DNA from: Desulforhopalus sp.
GTDB taxonomy: Bacteria > Desulfobacterota > Desulfobulbia > Desulfobulbales > Desulfocapsaceae
Direction of reading: 5' to 3'
Length of the DNA stretch: 64,000 bases
Assembly: GCA_030247675.1 (NCBI GenBank)
Contig: JAOTRX010000008.1
Coordinates: forward strand, 220,486-284,485
Below the pieces are notes generated by a model. It worked only from the letters and a program-made list of their open reading frames with translations, ran no database searches and was not told where the DNA came from. Of this stretch, positions 45,459 to 53,960 are shown one piece after another. A program made the position numbers and the translations under genes. How positions within the stretch are numbered: the first letter of the stretch is position 1; the number at the start of each line of letters is the position of its first letter.

Positions 45459-46451
45459 ATGTTAATAGATCCCCAATATTATGTGACTGGCGTGATCAAC
45501 CGTGACCGCCTGGCTCTGGCCAAGACCATCACACTGATCGAAAGTACTCTTCCAGTCCATCAAAAACTGGCTAGAACCATTATTGATATGTTGTTGCCGT
45601 ATACCGGCCATGGCATCCGCGTCGGCATAACTGGTGTTCCCGGTGCGGGAAAAAGTACCTGTATCGAGAGTTTTGGCACGATGCTCACTGAGCTCGGTCA
45701 CCGGGTGGCAGTGCTTGCCATCGACCCCAGCAGCAGTCGAAGCGGCGGCAGTATTCTCGGTGACAAAACCCGCATGGAAAAACTGGCGGTAAATAAGAAC
45801 GCCTTTATCCGGCCCTCGCCGTCCAGCGGCACCCTCGGCGGCGTCGGTAGAAAAACTCGAGAAACCATGCTTGTCTGCGAGGCGGCTGGCTTTGATGTGG
45901 TGATTGTTGAGACGGTTGGTGTCGGCCAATCAGAGACCACAGTGGCCTCAATGGTCGATTTCTTCTTGGTGTTGATGATTGCCGGAGCGGGCGACGAACT
46001 GCAAGGAATCAAGAAGGGAGTGTTGGAGGTTGCCGACGCCATTGTCATCAATAAGGCCGACGGTGATAATTTATTGCGGGCGGAACTGGCTCAAAAGGAG
46101 TATCAGGCGGCACTGCACATGCTCATGCCAAACAGCCCGAACTGGACGCCTCCGGTTCTCACCTGCAGTTCTCTGGAAAAAACGGGCATTAATAGCATCT
46201 GGGAAACCATCAAGGAACACCGCGAGAAGCTCTCTGCCAGCGGCGAAATGGCCGAAAAGCGTAAAACCCAAGCCCTCGAATGGATGGCCTTTCTCCTCGA
46301 CGAAGGGCTTCGTCAGTGGTTCTACGCTACTCCCTATGTTCGTGAAGTCCTGCCTGCCCTGCGAAAAAGCGTCGAGAAAAGCGAGACCTCAGCTTCCGCA
46401 GCAGCCGACACCCTTCTCGCTTTTTTGCAAGGTCTTGGAAAGGAGCAATAA
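45459..46451 (+). CDS. meaB: MeaB-type GTPase, methylmalonyl-CoA mutase chaperone
   Basis: G3E GTPase that guards loading and exchange of the mutase cofactor. Walker A GVPGAGKST, AIDPSSSRSGGSILGDKTRM, VIVETVGVGQSE and INKADGDN are present, plus the typical C-terminal helical dimerisation part. 330 residues from ATG 45459, which matches family length; a TTG 93 bases upstream is in frame but would give an unlike extension. Follows the mutase by 0.18 kb. Confidence 0.95.
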   Translation: MLIDPQYYVTGVINRDRLALAKTITLIESTLPVHQKLARTIIDMLLPYTGHGIRVGITGVPGAGKSTCIESFGTMLTELGHRVAVLAIDPSSSRSGGSILGDKTRMEKLAVNKNAFIRPSPSSGTLGGVGRKTRETMLVCEAAGFDVVIVETVGVGQSETTVASMVDFFLVLMIAGAGDELQGIKKGVLEVADAIVINKADGDNLLRAELAQKEYQAALHMLMPNSPNWTPPVLTCSSLEKTGINSIWETIKEHREKLSASGEMAEKRKTQALEWMAFLLDEGLRQWFYATPYVREVLPALRKSVEKSETSASAAADTLLAFLQGLGKEQ

Positions 46452-46490
46452 CAATTCGTTTGATAAGAACAGCAACGCATACCGTAAGGG

Positions 46491-46531
46491 CATAAGTTTC
46501 GTTAGAGCAGGCGAGCTGCTCTACTCAGCTT
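46491..46531 (+). repeat. Intergenic palindromic repeat, copy 2 of 3
   Basis: Core GAGCAGGCGAGCTGCTC, preceded by CATAAGTTTCGTTA and followed by TACTCAGCTTT. It covers the last codons of the gamma-carbonic-anhydrase-like gene, whose stop lies inside the repeat at 46521-46523. Confidence 0.8.
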
Positions 46532-47036
46532 TATACCAGCCGGCGTATTTGATATAATTATTTGCTATCCTTTCGATTTCCCCCGATATCAGCTCGCGAC
46601 TGATATCCTTGACCTTCCTGGCCGGCACTCCGGCATAGATGGTCCCAGCTTCAACCTGTGTGCCCTGGGTAACCACAGCGCCGGCAGCTATGATCGAATT
46701 GCTCTCGACCACACAATCATCCATGACGATAGCACCCATCCCGACGAGAACGTTATCGTGGATTGTACAACCATGGACGATAGCATTATGGCCGACTGAG
46801 ACATTGTTGCCGATGTTGGTCGGTGACTTCTGATAGGTACAGTGAACGACTGCTCCATCCTGGATGTTCACCTTATTGCCCATCCTGATGTAGTGTACAT
46901 CGCCGCGAATAACCGCGTTGTACCAGACGCTGCATTGGTCACCCATCACCACATCACCGACGACTACCGCGTTCTCCGCCAGGAAACAATTCGCACCAAA
47001 CTTCGGGGTATGGCCGTTTAACTCTCGTATGATCAT
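46521..47036 (-). CDS. Gamma-carbonic-anhydrase-like hexapeptide-repeat protein
   Basis: Left-handed beta-helix trimer protein, 171 residues. NAVIRGDVHYIRMGNKVNIQ, GAVVHCTYQKSPTNIG and VSVGHNAIVHGCTIHDN carry His residues at the positions of the zinc ligands of the archaeal Cam enzyme, so it could hydrate CO2; many family members are of unproven activity. CO2/bicarbonate handling would suit the adjacent carboxyl-transfer genes, but a role as an acetyltransferase-type scaffold is possible. Confidence 0.88.
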   Translation of the reverse strand: MIIRELNGHTPKFGANCFLAENAVVVGDVVMGDQCSVWYNAVIRGDVHYIRMGNKVNIQDGAVVHCTYQKSPTNIGNNVSVGHNAIVHGCTIHDNVLVGMGAIVMDDCVVESNSIIAAGAVVTQGTQVEAGTIYAGVPARKVKDISRELISGEIERIANNYIKYAGWYKAE

Positions 47037-47112
47037 ATGCTTTGGACTCGGCTAAAGAAAAGGAGTCGCCACCGCTCTTCCACGGCCTCAGAACCCTTCG
47101 ACTCCAACGGCA

Positions 47113-47147
47113 GGAACGGGATTTCGCCCACAGCGAAATCCCGTTCC
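47113..47147. terminator. 15-bp perfect hairpin after the transcarboxylase 5S/biotin gene
   Basis: GGAACGGGATTTCGC (47113-47127) and its exact complement (47133-47147) with loop CCACA. It lies 110 bp past the stop of the leftward gene ending at 47260 and 75 bp before the next gene. No T-run; probable transcript end or 3' stabiliser. Confidence 0.55.
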
Positions 47148-47259
47148 AACCTCAGGCTTAAGAGCCGTCAGAAAATCTCCTGGCCGCCTCAAACACTCCG
47201 TTACGACTCTTTATGCCGTTCCAGGTGTTATCACATCGGCCACGCTATATGTCAACGGC

Positions 47260-49230
47260 TTAACCAATAATACACAAAACGGCGCCTTTTGCCACTGTGT
47301 CTCCGCTGGCAAACTTGACACCCTGCACTACTCCATCACAGGGGGCGGTGAGGGCATTTTCCATCTTCATCGCTTCAAGAATAACAAGCGTGTCACCTTT
47401 TTTCACAGAGTCTCCAGCCTTTACCAGGTATTTAACAATCATTCCGGGCATTGGTGCAAGAAGAACCGTGCCATCGCCCTGAGGAGCAGCCTCCGGGGCT
47501 GGAGTCGGAGCCTTGGCGGGAGCAGCCGCAACCAAAGGTGCAGGGGTATGAACGGGTGCTGCAGCAACTGGCTGCTGAGGCTGTACCAAATGGGCGTTAC
47601 CCACGGGATCAACCTCAACGGCAAAAAACTCGTCATCGATGAAGACATTGAAGGTTCTTGCTGCCTGTGATTTTGGCGGAATCTCAACCACCTTCTTCTC
47701 GACAAGCTTGCCCGCCAGGGCCTTTTTCACCAATTCTTCCCTTTTCTTGACGTCTTCAATGGAGATCGGCTTGACGCTCGCCGGAACCTCGGCTTTACCA
47801 TACTTCCATTCGAGAAATTTTTTGCCGGTAACGGGGAATTGGGCATAGAGGATGAGATCATCGGCATCCTTGGCTAAATCACCAATCTCAGCCTTGGCTT
47901 TGGCCAGTTCCGGCTCCAAAACCTCTGCTGGACGGCAGGTGATTGGCTTCTCGCCGCGCGGATATCCCTTCAGGGCCTTTGCCTGCAACTCGGCATTGAT
48001 GGGCACGGCCGTCTTGCCATAGAGACCATAGCAGAGATCCTTCACCTGGCCGGTGATCATTTTGTAGCGCTCACCGGGGGTATCGTGCAAAACATTATTG
48101 ACTGTCTGGACGCCGACGATCTGGCTGGTTGGGGTGACAAGAGGAATCTGGCCGAGATCCTTGCGCACCCGCGGCAATTCTTTATACACCTCATCAATTT
48201 TATCCAGAGCATCCATCTCTCGCAACTGATTGACCAGGTTCGACAGCATGCCACCTGGGGTCTGATGCAATAATACATTGATGTCAATTATTGATACCTT
48301 TGAATCATCAAGCAGATGCTTATATTTCGGCATCACCTGTTTCTCAAAGATGTCATTAATTTCAGCAAGCTTTTTAATATCAAACCCAGTGTCACGGTTG
48401 GTGCCTAAAAGGGCCATGACCAGTGGCTCAACCGCGGCATGGGATGTGCGATAGGCGTAGGGAGTCATGCAGGTATCGATAATATCAACACCGGCCTCGA
48501 TGGCCTTGAGGTGGGTCATCGGCGACATCCCTGAGGTAAAGTGGCTGTGCAGGTGAATTGGAACCTTGACCGCTTTTTTCAGGGCTTTGATAAGCGGATA
48601 CGCATCGTAGGGAGCAAGGAGCCCAGCCATATCCTTGATACATACCGAATCAGCCCCCATCGACTCCAGGGCCTTGGCTCTATCGGTATAATATTCGAGA
48701 TTATAGACCTCCCCACCGAGACGTGGTTCGGTCAGGGTGTAGCAGATGCAACCTTGGAAATGCTTACCGCTCTTTTTAATTTGTTTAACTACCGTCTCAA
48801 AATTGCGGTAATCATTCAAGGCATCGAAGGTCCGGAAAACATCCATACCGTTTTCCGCCGCACGGTCAACAAAGGCCAGGGCCAAATCATCGGCATAATT
48901 GCGATAACCAACCAGGTTTTGCGCTCTCAGCAGCATGGAGAAGGGAGTCTTTTTGATATAGCGCTTCAAGGTTCGCAAGCGCTGCCAGGGGTCTTCATTG
49001 AGAAAGCGGTGCATGGTGTCAAAGGTCGCTCCACCCCAGGTCTCAATCGCCCAAAAGCCGACTTCATCCATCAGTTCGGCAACCGGGATCATATCCTCCG
49101 TTCGCCCACGGGTCGCGAAAAGGGACTGATGGCCATCCCGCAACGACAGATCCATAATCTTCACAGGATTCTTTGCCTTGGGCCTATCGGCGGAATAGTT
49201 CAACGGGGTCATCTTCACTTGATCGCTCAT
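47260..49230 (-). CDS. Transcarboxylase 5S domain fused to biotin carrier (PycB/OadA type)
   Basis: Carboxyltransferase domain acting on pyruvate/oxaloacetate joined to a biotinyl domain. Residues ~20-480: IMDLSLRDGHQSLFATRGRT, FRTFDALND, HLHSHFTSGM (metal His pair) and VSIIDINVLLHQTPGGMLSN. After an Ala/Pro hinge (VAAAPVHTPAPLVAAAPAKA) comes the biotin domain with the biotinyl Lys in EAMKMEN. 656 residues from ATG 49230 with GAGGAG upstream. With the methylmalonyl-CoA carboxyltransferase gene nearby and no biotin carboxylase, I infer the methylmalonyl-CoA:pyruvate transcarboxylase known from Propionibacterium and Desulfobulbus. OadA of a decarboxylase pump is less likely as no OadB/G is present. 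Confidence 0.92.
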   Translation of the reverse strand: MSDQVKMTPLNYSADRPKAKNPVKIMDLSLRDGHQSLFATRGRTEDMIPVAELMDEVGFWAIETWGGATFDTMHRFLNEDPWQRLRTLKRYIKKTPFSMLLRAQNLVGYRNYADDLALAFVDRAAENGMDVFRTFDALNDYRNFETVVKQIKKSGKHFQGCICYTLTEPRLGGEVYNLEYYTDRAKALESMGADSVCIKDMAGLLAPYDAYPLIKALKKAVKVPIHLHSHFTSGMSPMTHLKAIEAGVDIIDTCMTPYAYRTSHAAVEPLVMALLGTNRDTGFDIKKLAEINDIFEKQVMPKYKHLLDDSKVSIIDINVLLHQTPGGMLSNLVNQLREMDALDKIDEVYKELPRVRKDLGQIPLVTPTSQIVGVQTVNNVLHDTPGERYKMITGQVKDLCYGLYGKTAVPINAELQAKALKGYPRGEKPITCRPAEVLEPELAKAKAEIGDLAKDADDLILYAQFPVTGKKFLEWKYGKAEVPASVKPISIEDVKKREELVKKALAGKLVEKKVVEIPPKSQAARTFNVFIDDEFFAVEVDPVGNAHLVQPQQPVAAAPVHTPAPLVAAAPAKAPTPAPEAAPQGDGTVLLAPMPGMIVKYLVKAGDSVKKGDTLVILEAMKMENALTAPCDGVVQGVKFASGDTVAKGAVLCIIG

Positions 49231-49408
49231 GTTCTGTTTCTCCTCTTCTCTCTTCATTAGCAATTGATGCTATTAATAGTCGCTATTTTAAAAGTATTCC
49301 CCTGCCATATTGGGTTTCGTTGTGATGCTTTCTGTCCTGCGGACAGGTCGTTTGCGGAAGCAGTTCCCCGCAAAATTCCACTGGCCAATTTAATTCTCAG
49401 ACAACGAC

Positions 49409-49615
49409 TTAAAAGCGGGTAAACGTTCTCAGTTGGATTAATCGCCGCATAGCCATCATCTCCTGCCTGCCACTCTGCCCCCACTGACTAAACTCAGTGC
49501 CTGGGGGGTTCTGCGGCGGTACATGCAACGCGGCGGACATCTGTTCCTCCTCCTGTTGCAGGTAGAGATTGACGGCGGCCAATGCGGCAACCATTTTTTT
49601 CCTTTCACCTGCCAT
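49409..49615 (-). CDS. 68-aa accessory protein of the transcarboxylase locus
   Basis: Starts MAGERKKMVAALAAVNLYLQ, continues QEEEQMSAA, and ends GQSGRQEMMAMRRLIQLR. ATG 49615 has AGAGGTGA upstream; a longer in-frame version is unsupported. It lies between the 12S-like gene and the 5S/biotin gene on the same strand. Size and position recall epsilon/gamma-type small subunits of acyl-CoA carboxylases, but I cannot assign it to one; no membrane helix is present, so it is not OadG. Confidence 0.7.
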   Translation of the reverse strand: MAGERKKMVAALAAVNLYLQQEEEQMSAALHVPPQNPPGTEFSQWGQSGRQEMMAMRRLIQLRTFTRF

Positions 49616-49652
49616 GAAATCACCTCTTGTTATGGTACGCCACGCCAGCTTC

Positions 49653-49937
49653 CTAGACGCTGTACATGGCGTATTCGGTTTCCTCGCCAAGCAGTTTATC
49701 AATTTCCGCCTGCACCTCTATGCGCTTAGGATTATTCACCCAGCCGTTCCAATCTTCAACCGAGCGCCATGTACTGACGACCATACACTCATCTTTTTTG
49801 TCTATTCTATTGAAGGTTTCCCCTGAAAGATAACCAGGTTGTTCCAAAGTGAGCGCCCGCAGTTTTTTAAGGAGGAGCGTCAACTCCACTACATTATTGT
49901 CATGCACCTTGCGTTTAATAAAAATCTTCACAGTCAT
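49653..49937 (-). CDS. ABM-domain (antibiotic biosynthesis monooxygenase-like) protein
   Basis: 94-residue dimeric alpha/beta-barrel fold: KIFIKRKVHDNNVVELTLLL, LEQPGYLSGETFNRID, MVVSTWRSVEDWNGW. Members include small monooxygenases and heme-degrading enzymes, but many have unknown roles. No heme-binding Asn/His signature is evident to me. It sits 40 bp after the 12S-like gene in the same leftward unit. Confidence 0.85.
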   Translation of the reverse strand: MTVKIFIKRKVHDNNVVELTLLLKKLRALTLEQPGYLSGETFNRIDKKDECMVVSTWRSVEDWNGWVNNPKRIEVQAEIDKLLGEETEYAMYSV

Positions 49938-49976
49938 GCCGATCTCCTCTTGGTAATCAAACGTGGTTGCAACAGG

Positions 49977-51527
49977 TTATAATGGTATATTGCCATGCTT
50001 CTTCATCGGATTGGTATCACGCTTATTCTGGAGTATAGCCAACGCTTTGATGATCCTTGCCCGAGTTTTCGACGGCTCGATAATATCGTCTATGTAACCG
50101 CGCTGAGCAGCTACGTAGGGATTGGCTACCGTATCCTGGTACTCCTTCTCCTTTTCGGCAAGAAATGCGCTGGGATCGGGAGATTTTCGCGCATCCTTGC
50201 CATACAGCACACCGACGGCACCACGCGCGCCCATGACCGCTATCTCGGCAGTTGGCCAGGCATAATTGATATCGCCACGCAGATGCTTCGAGGACATGAC
50301 GCAGTATGCCCCCCCGTAGGCCTTCCTGGTAATTACAGTCACTTTGGGAATGGTTGCCTCGGCAAAGGCGTAGAGAATTTTTGCGCCGTTGCGGATGACT
50401 CCACCATATTCCTGGGCAGTACCCGGCAAAAACCCCGGAACATCGACAAAGGTAACAACCGGAATGTTAAAACAATCGCAGAACCGGACAAAGCGAGCCC
50501 CTTTCACCGAGGAATCGATATCGAGAACGCCGGAAAGATGGGCGGGTTGATTGGCAACTATCCCAACACTCATACCGTTGTACCGGGCAAACCCTACCAA
50601 GAGATTTGGCGCGAAGTTTGCCTTGACCTCAAAGAAGTCCTGATTGTCAACCGTTTGCAGTATGACATCCTTCATGTCATAAGCAGCATTAGGATTTTCA
50701 GGGATAATATGATTGAGAGGGGAAATTTCCCGATTAGCCGGATCGGCGCAGGGAACGATCGGAGGATTTTCCATGTTGTTCTGCGGCAAAAAGGAGAGCA
50801 AGCGGCGAACATAGGCAATGGCATCGGCACCAGATCCTGCCGGATAGTCAACCACCCCGCTACGGCTCGCATGCATTGCCGCCCCGCCTAGTGTTTCCTC
50901 GTTGACATCTTCATGGGTCACCGACTTGACGACCTTTGGCCCGGTAAGAAACATATACGACTGTTTCTGCACCATGACGACAAAGTCGGTAAGGGCCGGC
51001 GAATATACCGCACCACCGGCACAGGGGCCAAATATCGCAGAAATCTGCGGAATCACCCCAGAGGCCATGACATTGCGCTGAAAAATCTCCGAATAACCGG
51101 CAAGGCTCTCGATGCCCTCCTGAATGCGTGCCCCGCCGGAATCATTCAATCCGACAACTGGTGCGCCGTTCTTCATGGCGAGATCCATTATCTTACAGAT
51201 TTTTTCGGCAAATGTTTCCGATAGCGAGCCACCAAGCACTGTAAAATCCTGGGCAAAGACATAAACCGTCCGCCCGTCGACGGTGCCGTGTCCAGTAACT
51301 ACACCGTCACCTAGAAAAACCTGCTTATCCATGCCGAAATCCCGGCAACGATGGGTCTTAAACATATCGAATTCTTCAAACGAACCCTTGTCTAAGAGCA
51401 GGTCGATGCGCTCTCTGGCGGTCATCAAACCTTTTTCGTGCTGTTTATCGATTCTCGCCTGACCTCCACCCAAACAGGCTTCGTCTCTGAGTTTTTTCAA
51501 ATGCTCAAGTTGGTCATCAGTCTTCAT
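49977..51527 (-). CDS. mmdA: Methylmalonyl-CoA carboxyltransferase 12S / propionyl-CoA carboxylase beta subunit
   Basis: Crotonase-fold carboxyltransferase moving CO2 between biotin and propionyl-CoA. Seen: LMTARERIDLLLDKGSFEEF, GSLSETFAEKICKIMDLA, NDSGGARIQEGIESLAGY and, in the second half, FVDVPGFLPGTAQEYGG and KAYGGAYCVMSSKHLRGD. 516 residues, the usual size. Placed with the 5S/biotin fusion, it supplies the other half of a transcarboxylase giving propionyl-CoA plus oxaloacetate from methylmalonyl-CoA plus pyruvate (reversible). A biotin carboxylase elsewhere could instead make it a propionyl-CoA carboxylase. Confidence 0.95.
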   Translation of the reverse strand: MKTDDQLEHLKKLRDEACLGGGQARIDKQHEKGLMTARERIDLLLDKGSFEEFDMFKTHRCRDFGMDKQVFLGDGVVTGHGTVDGRTVYVFAQDFTVLGGSLSETFAEKICKIMDLAMKNGAPVVGLNDSGGARIQEGIESLAGYSEIFQRNVMASGVIPQISAIFGPCAGGAVYSPALTDFVVMVQKQSYMFLTGPKVVKSVTHEDVNEETLGGAAMHASRSGVVDYPAGSGADAIAYVRRLLSFLPQNNMENPPIVPCADPANREISPLNHIIPENPNAAYDMKDVILQTVDNQDFFEVKANFAPNLLVGFARYNGMSVGIVANQPAHLSGVLDIDSSVKGARFVRFCDCFNIPVVTFVDVPGFLPGTAQEYGGVIRNGAKILYAFAEATIPKVTVITRKAYGGAYCVMSSKHLRGDINYAWPTAEIAVMGARGAVGVLYGKDARKSPDPSAFLAEKEKEYQDTVANPYVAAQRGYIDDIIEPSKTRARIIKALAILQNKRDTNPMKKHGNIPL

Positions 51528-51664
51528 AGTCTCTCCTTGGAGGAAAAATCAGCGTGTCCTCGAATTATCACCATCAATGGCAGAGAGATATCTCTTGGCT
51601 AGTTTCTTTGCCAACGCGCCGAAAAAAGCAGCTGCACTCTGCCTTGGTTTTTCGAATATTAAGG

Positions 51665-52537
51665 TCAAATAAAGACTTCTTTACAGAGGCGCCCCAGAGA
51701 GCCAAGATCTTTGCATACAGAGATGCCGCAGGCTTGCATAGCCTCGATTTTAGCGGTGGCCGTACCTTGCCCGCCACTGACGATGGCCCCGGCATGCCCC
51801 ATCCGCCTTCCTGGCGGTGCGGTAAGTCCGGCAATGAAACCCACCACCGGCTTCTTCATATTGGCCTTAATCCATGCTGAGGCCTGCTCCTCCGCGTTTC
51901 CACCGATTTCGCCAACCATAACGACTGCCTCGGTTGCCGGATCATCGTTAAATGCCTTAAGACAATCAATAAAACCCGTGCCATTGACCGGGTCACCACC
52001 AATTCCAACACAAGTTGTCTGGCCGAGGCCGACTTGGGTCAGCTGGTGAACGACCTCATAGGTCAAGGTCCCGGAACGGGATACGACACCAACTGGTCCA
52101 CCGGGGGTATGAATGGCAGCAGGCATTATCCCTATCTTGCATTCACCGGGAGTAATGATACCTGGGCAGTTAGGACCGATGAGTCGCACCTGTTTGATTG
52201 CCAGGTAGTTTTTCACCCGCAGCATGTCCATTACCGGCACGCCCTCGGTAATGCAGACAATCAATTCTATCCCGGCATCCACCGACTCAAGAATGGCATC
52301 GGCGGCAAAGGGGGGTGGAACGAGGATCATCGCCGCATTGGCTCCGGTTTTTTCTCGGGCCTCCTGAACGGTGTTAAAAACCGGCACCGCATCCATCTTC
52401 TGGCCACCTTTACCCGGTGTTACCCCGGCTACCACATTGGTGCCGTAGGCAATGCACTGTTGGGTGTGGAATTGCCCCTCCTTGCCGGTAATCCCCTGCA
52501 CGAGAACACGCGTTTTTGAATCTACGAAAATGCTCAT
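51665..52537 (-). CDS. sucD: Succinyl-CoA synthetase alpha subunit
   Basis: Interconverts succinyl-CoA and succinate with nucleotide formation. VQGITGKEGQFHTQQCIAYG, GVTPGKGG, LIGPNCPGIITPGECKIGIM and the phospho-His loop GRRMGHAGAIVSGGQGTA. 290 residues. It follows sucC by 160 bp, a gap that holds the third intergenic repeat. Completes the propionyl-CoA to succinate route. Confidence 0.97.
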   Translation of the reverse strand: MSIFVDSKTRVLVQGITGKEGQFHTQQCIAYGTNVVAGVTPGKGGQKMDAVPVFNTVQEAREKTGANAAMILVPPPFAADAILESVDAGIELIVCITEGVPVMDMLRVKNYLAIKQVRLIGPNCPGIITPGECKIGIMPAAIHTPGGPVGVVSRSGTLTYEVVHQLTQVGLGQTTCVGIGGDPVNGTGFIDCLKAFNDDPATEAVVMVGEIGGNAEEQASAWIKANMKKPVVGFIAGLTAPPGRRMGHAGAIVSGGQGTATAKIEAMQACGISVCKDLGSLGRLCKEVFI

Positions 52538-52626
52538 TTTTTCCCTTTCAAGATATAGTTGCTCGTATTTGCCAGCAAAGTTGCAGCCTGTTTTTCTGGC
52601 AGATCAAGAATATATTTAAATAGCTA

Positions 52627-52667
52627 AAGCTGAATTAGGCAGCTCGCCTGCTCAAACGATACTCATG
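52627..52667 (-). repeat. Intergenic palindromic repeat, copy 3 of 3 (inverted)
   Basis: On the minus strand it reads CATGAGTATCGTTT, then GAGCAGGCGAGCTGCCT, then AATTCAGCTTT. The right half-stem has changed (CTGCCT for CTGCTC), so the palindrome is weaker than in the other copies. Between sucC and sucD. Confidence 0.75.
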
Positions 52668-52697
52668 CCCTTGCGACAAAAGAATACGGTATGGCGA

Positions 52698-53855
52698 TTA
52701 GGCGACGATTTCGGCAACCTTCTTTGCTGCATCGGCCAGATCGGTAGCGTTGATTAATTTCAATCCGGATTCACTGAGAATCCGCCGCCCTTCCTCAACA
52801 TTGGTTCCCTCCATCCTGACAACAACCGGCACCGACAGCTGAATCTTTTTGGCTGCCTGGACAACGCCCTGTGCCAATATATCGCAGCGGAGGATGCCGC
52901 CGAAAATATTGATAAGAATTCCTTTTACCTTGGAATCGCTGAGGATAATGCGAAACCCGTTTTCGACCATCTCGGCATTGGCGCCACCGCCGACATCGAG
53001 AAAATTCGCCGGTTCCGCTCCGGCCTGCTTAATAATATCCATGGTAGCCATGGCCAATCCGGCGCCGTTGACCATATTGCCAACGTTACCACCGAGATTG
53101 ATATAGTTGAGGTTAAATTTTGCCGCCTCGGCCTCGGTCGGATCATCCTCATTTGGGTCGTGCATCGCCAATACATCGGGATGCCGGTATAGCGCGTTGG
53201 AATCAACATCCATTTTTGCATCAAGGGCAATAATGGTGTTTTCCTCGGTAATGATCAATGGATTGATCTCGACCAGCGAGCAGTCATAATCGACAAAGAG
53301 GTTGTATAGGTTCCGGAGAATTGCCGAAAACTCCTTCATGACCTCTTTGGGAAGCTCCAATCCGAACATCATCCGGGCGACATGGTAGCCCCGAATACCG
53401 ATCAGTGGATTGACCTGTACCTTAATAATTCTTTCCGGCGTTTTTGCGGCAACTTCTTCAATGTCCATACCGCCATCCTGGCTGGCGATAATCGTCACCG
53501 TCGCCGTGCTGCGATCAGGAACGATGGAGAGATACATCTCCTTTTTAATCGCCACGCCCTTTTCCACTAAAATTGTCTTAACTAAACGCCCTTCCGGACC
53601 GGTCTGCTTGGTAACAAGGGTCATCCCGAGAATTGCCTTGGCGGCCTTGGTCACCTCATCACTGCTTCGGGCTACCTTTACCCCGCCCCCCTTACCTCTT
53701 CCGCCTGCATGAATCTGGGCCTTGACGGCAACCGGCAGGCCAAGTTCCGCGGCAATATTCTCAACCCCTTCAATGGTGGTACTCACACCGCCTTCGGGGG
53801 TCGGCACTTTGTATTTGCGAAAAAGCTCTTTCGCCTGGTATTCGTGAATCTTCAT
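52698..53855 (-). CDS. sucC: Succinyl-CoA synthetase beta subunit
   Basis: ATP-grasp subunit that binds nucleotide and succinate. KIHEYQAKELFRKYKVPTPE, VKAQIHAGGRGKGGGVK, EINPLIITEENTIIALDAKM and GGILRCDILAQGVVQAA are standard. 385 residues. Ribosome binding site not obvious before ATG 53855. Same strand as sucD and prpE. Confidence 0.97.
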   Translation of the reverse strand: MKIHEYQAKELFRKYKVPTPEGGVSTTIEGVENIAAELGLPVAVKAQIHAGGRGKGGGVKVARSSDEVTKAAKAILGMTLVTKQTGPEGRLVKTILVEKGVAIKKEMYLSIVPDRSTATVTIIASQDGGMDIEEVAAKTPERIIKVQVNPLIGIRGYHVARMMFGLELPKEVMKEFSAILRNLYNLFVDYDCSLVEINPLIITEENTIIALDAKMDVDSNALYRHPDVLAMHDPNEDDPTEAEAAKFNLNYINLGGNVGNMVNGAGLAMATMDIIKQAGAEPANFLDVGGGANAEMVENGFRIILSDSKVKGILINIFGGILRCDILAQGVVQAAKKIQLSVPVVVRMEGTNVEEGRRILSESGLKLINATDLADAAKKVAEIVA

Positions 53856-53960
53856 ATAAAAAGCCGCCCTAAAAAATCGGAGCTCGAGATCTCTCTCGCC
53901 CCTTTTGGAAGTGGGAAAAGGGCAGCTGCCAAGAGTGCAGCTGCCCCGGTCGAATACAAC

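Noticed and set aside
48541..49260. Plus-strand frame of 239 codons
   Set aside because: Antisense shadow of the 5S/biotin gene, which has complete motifs.
49995..50891. Long plus-strand frame (298 codons) across the mmdA region
   Set aside because: It is antisense to a clear carboxyltransferase gene, has no family features and no good ribosome binding site.
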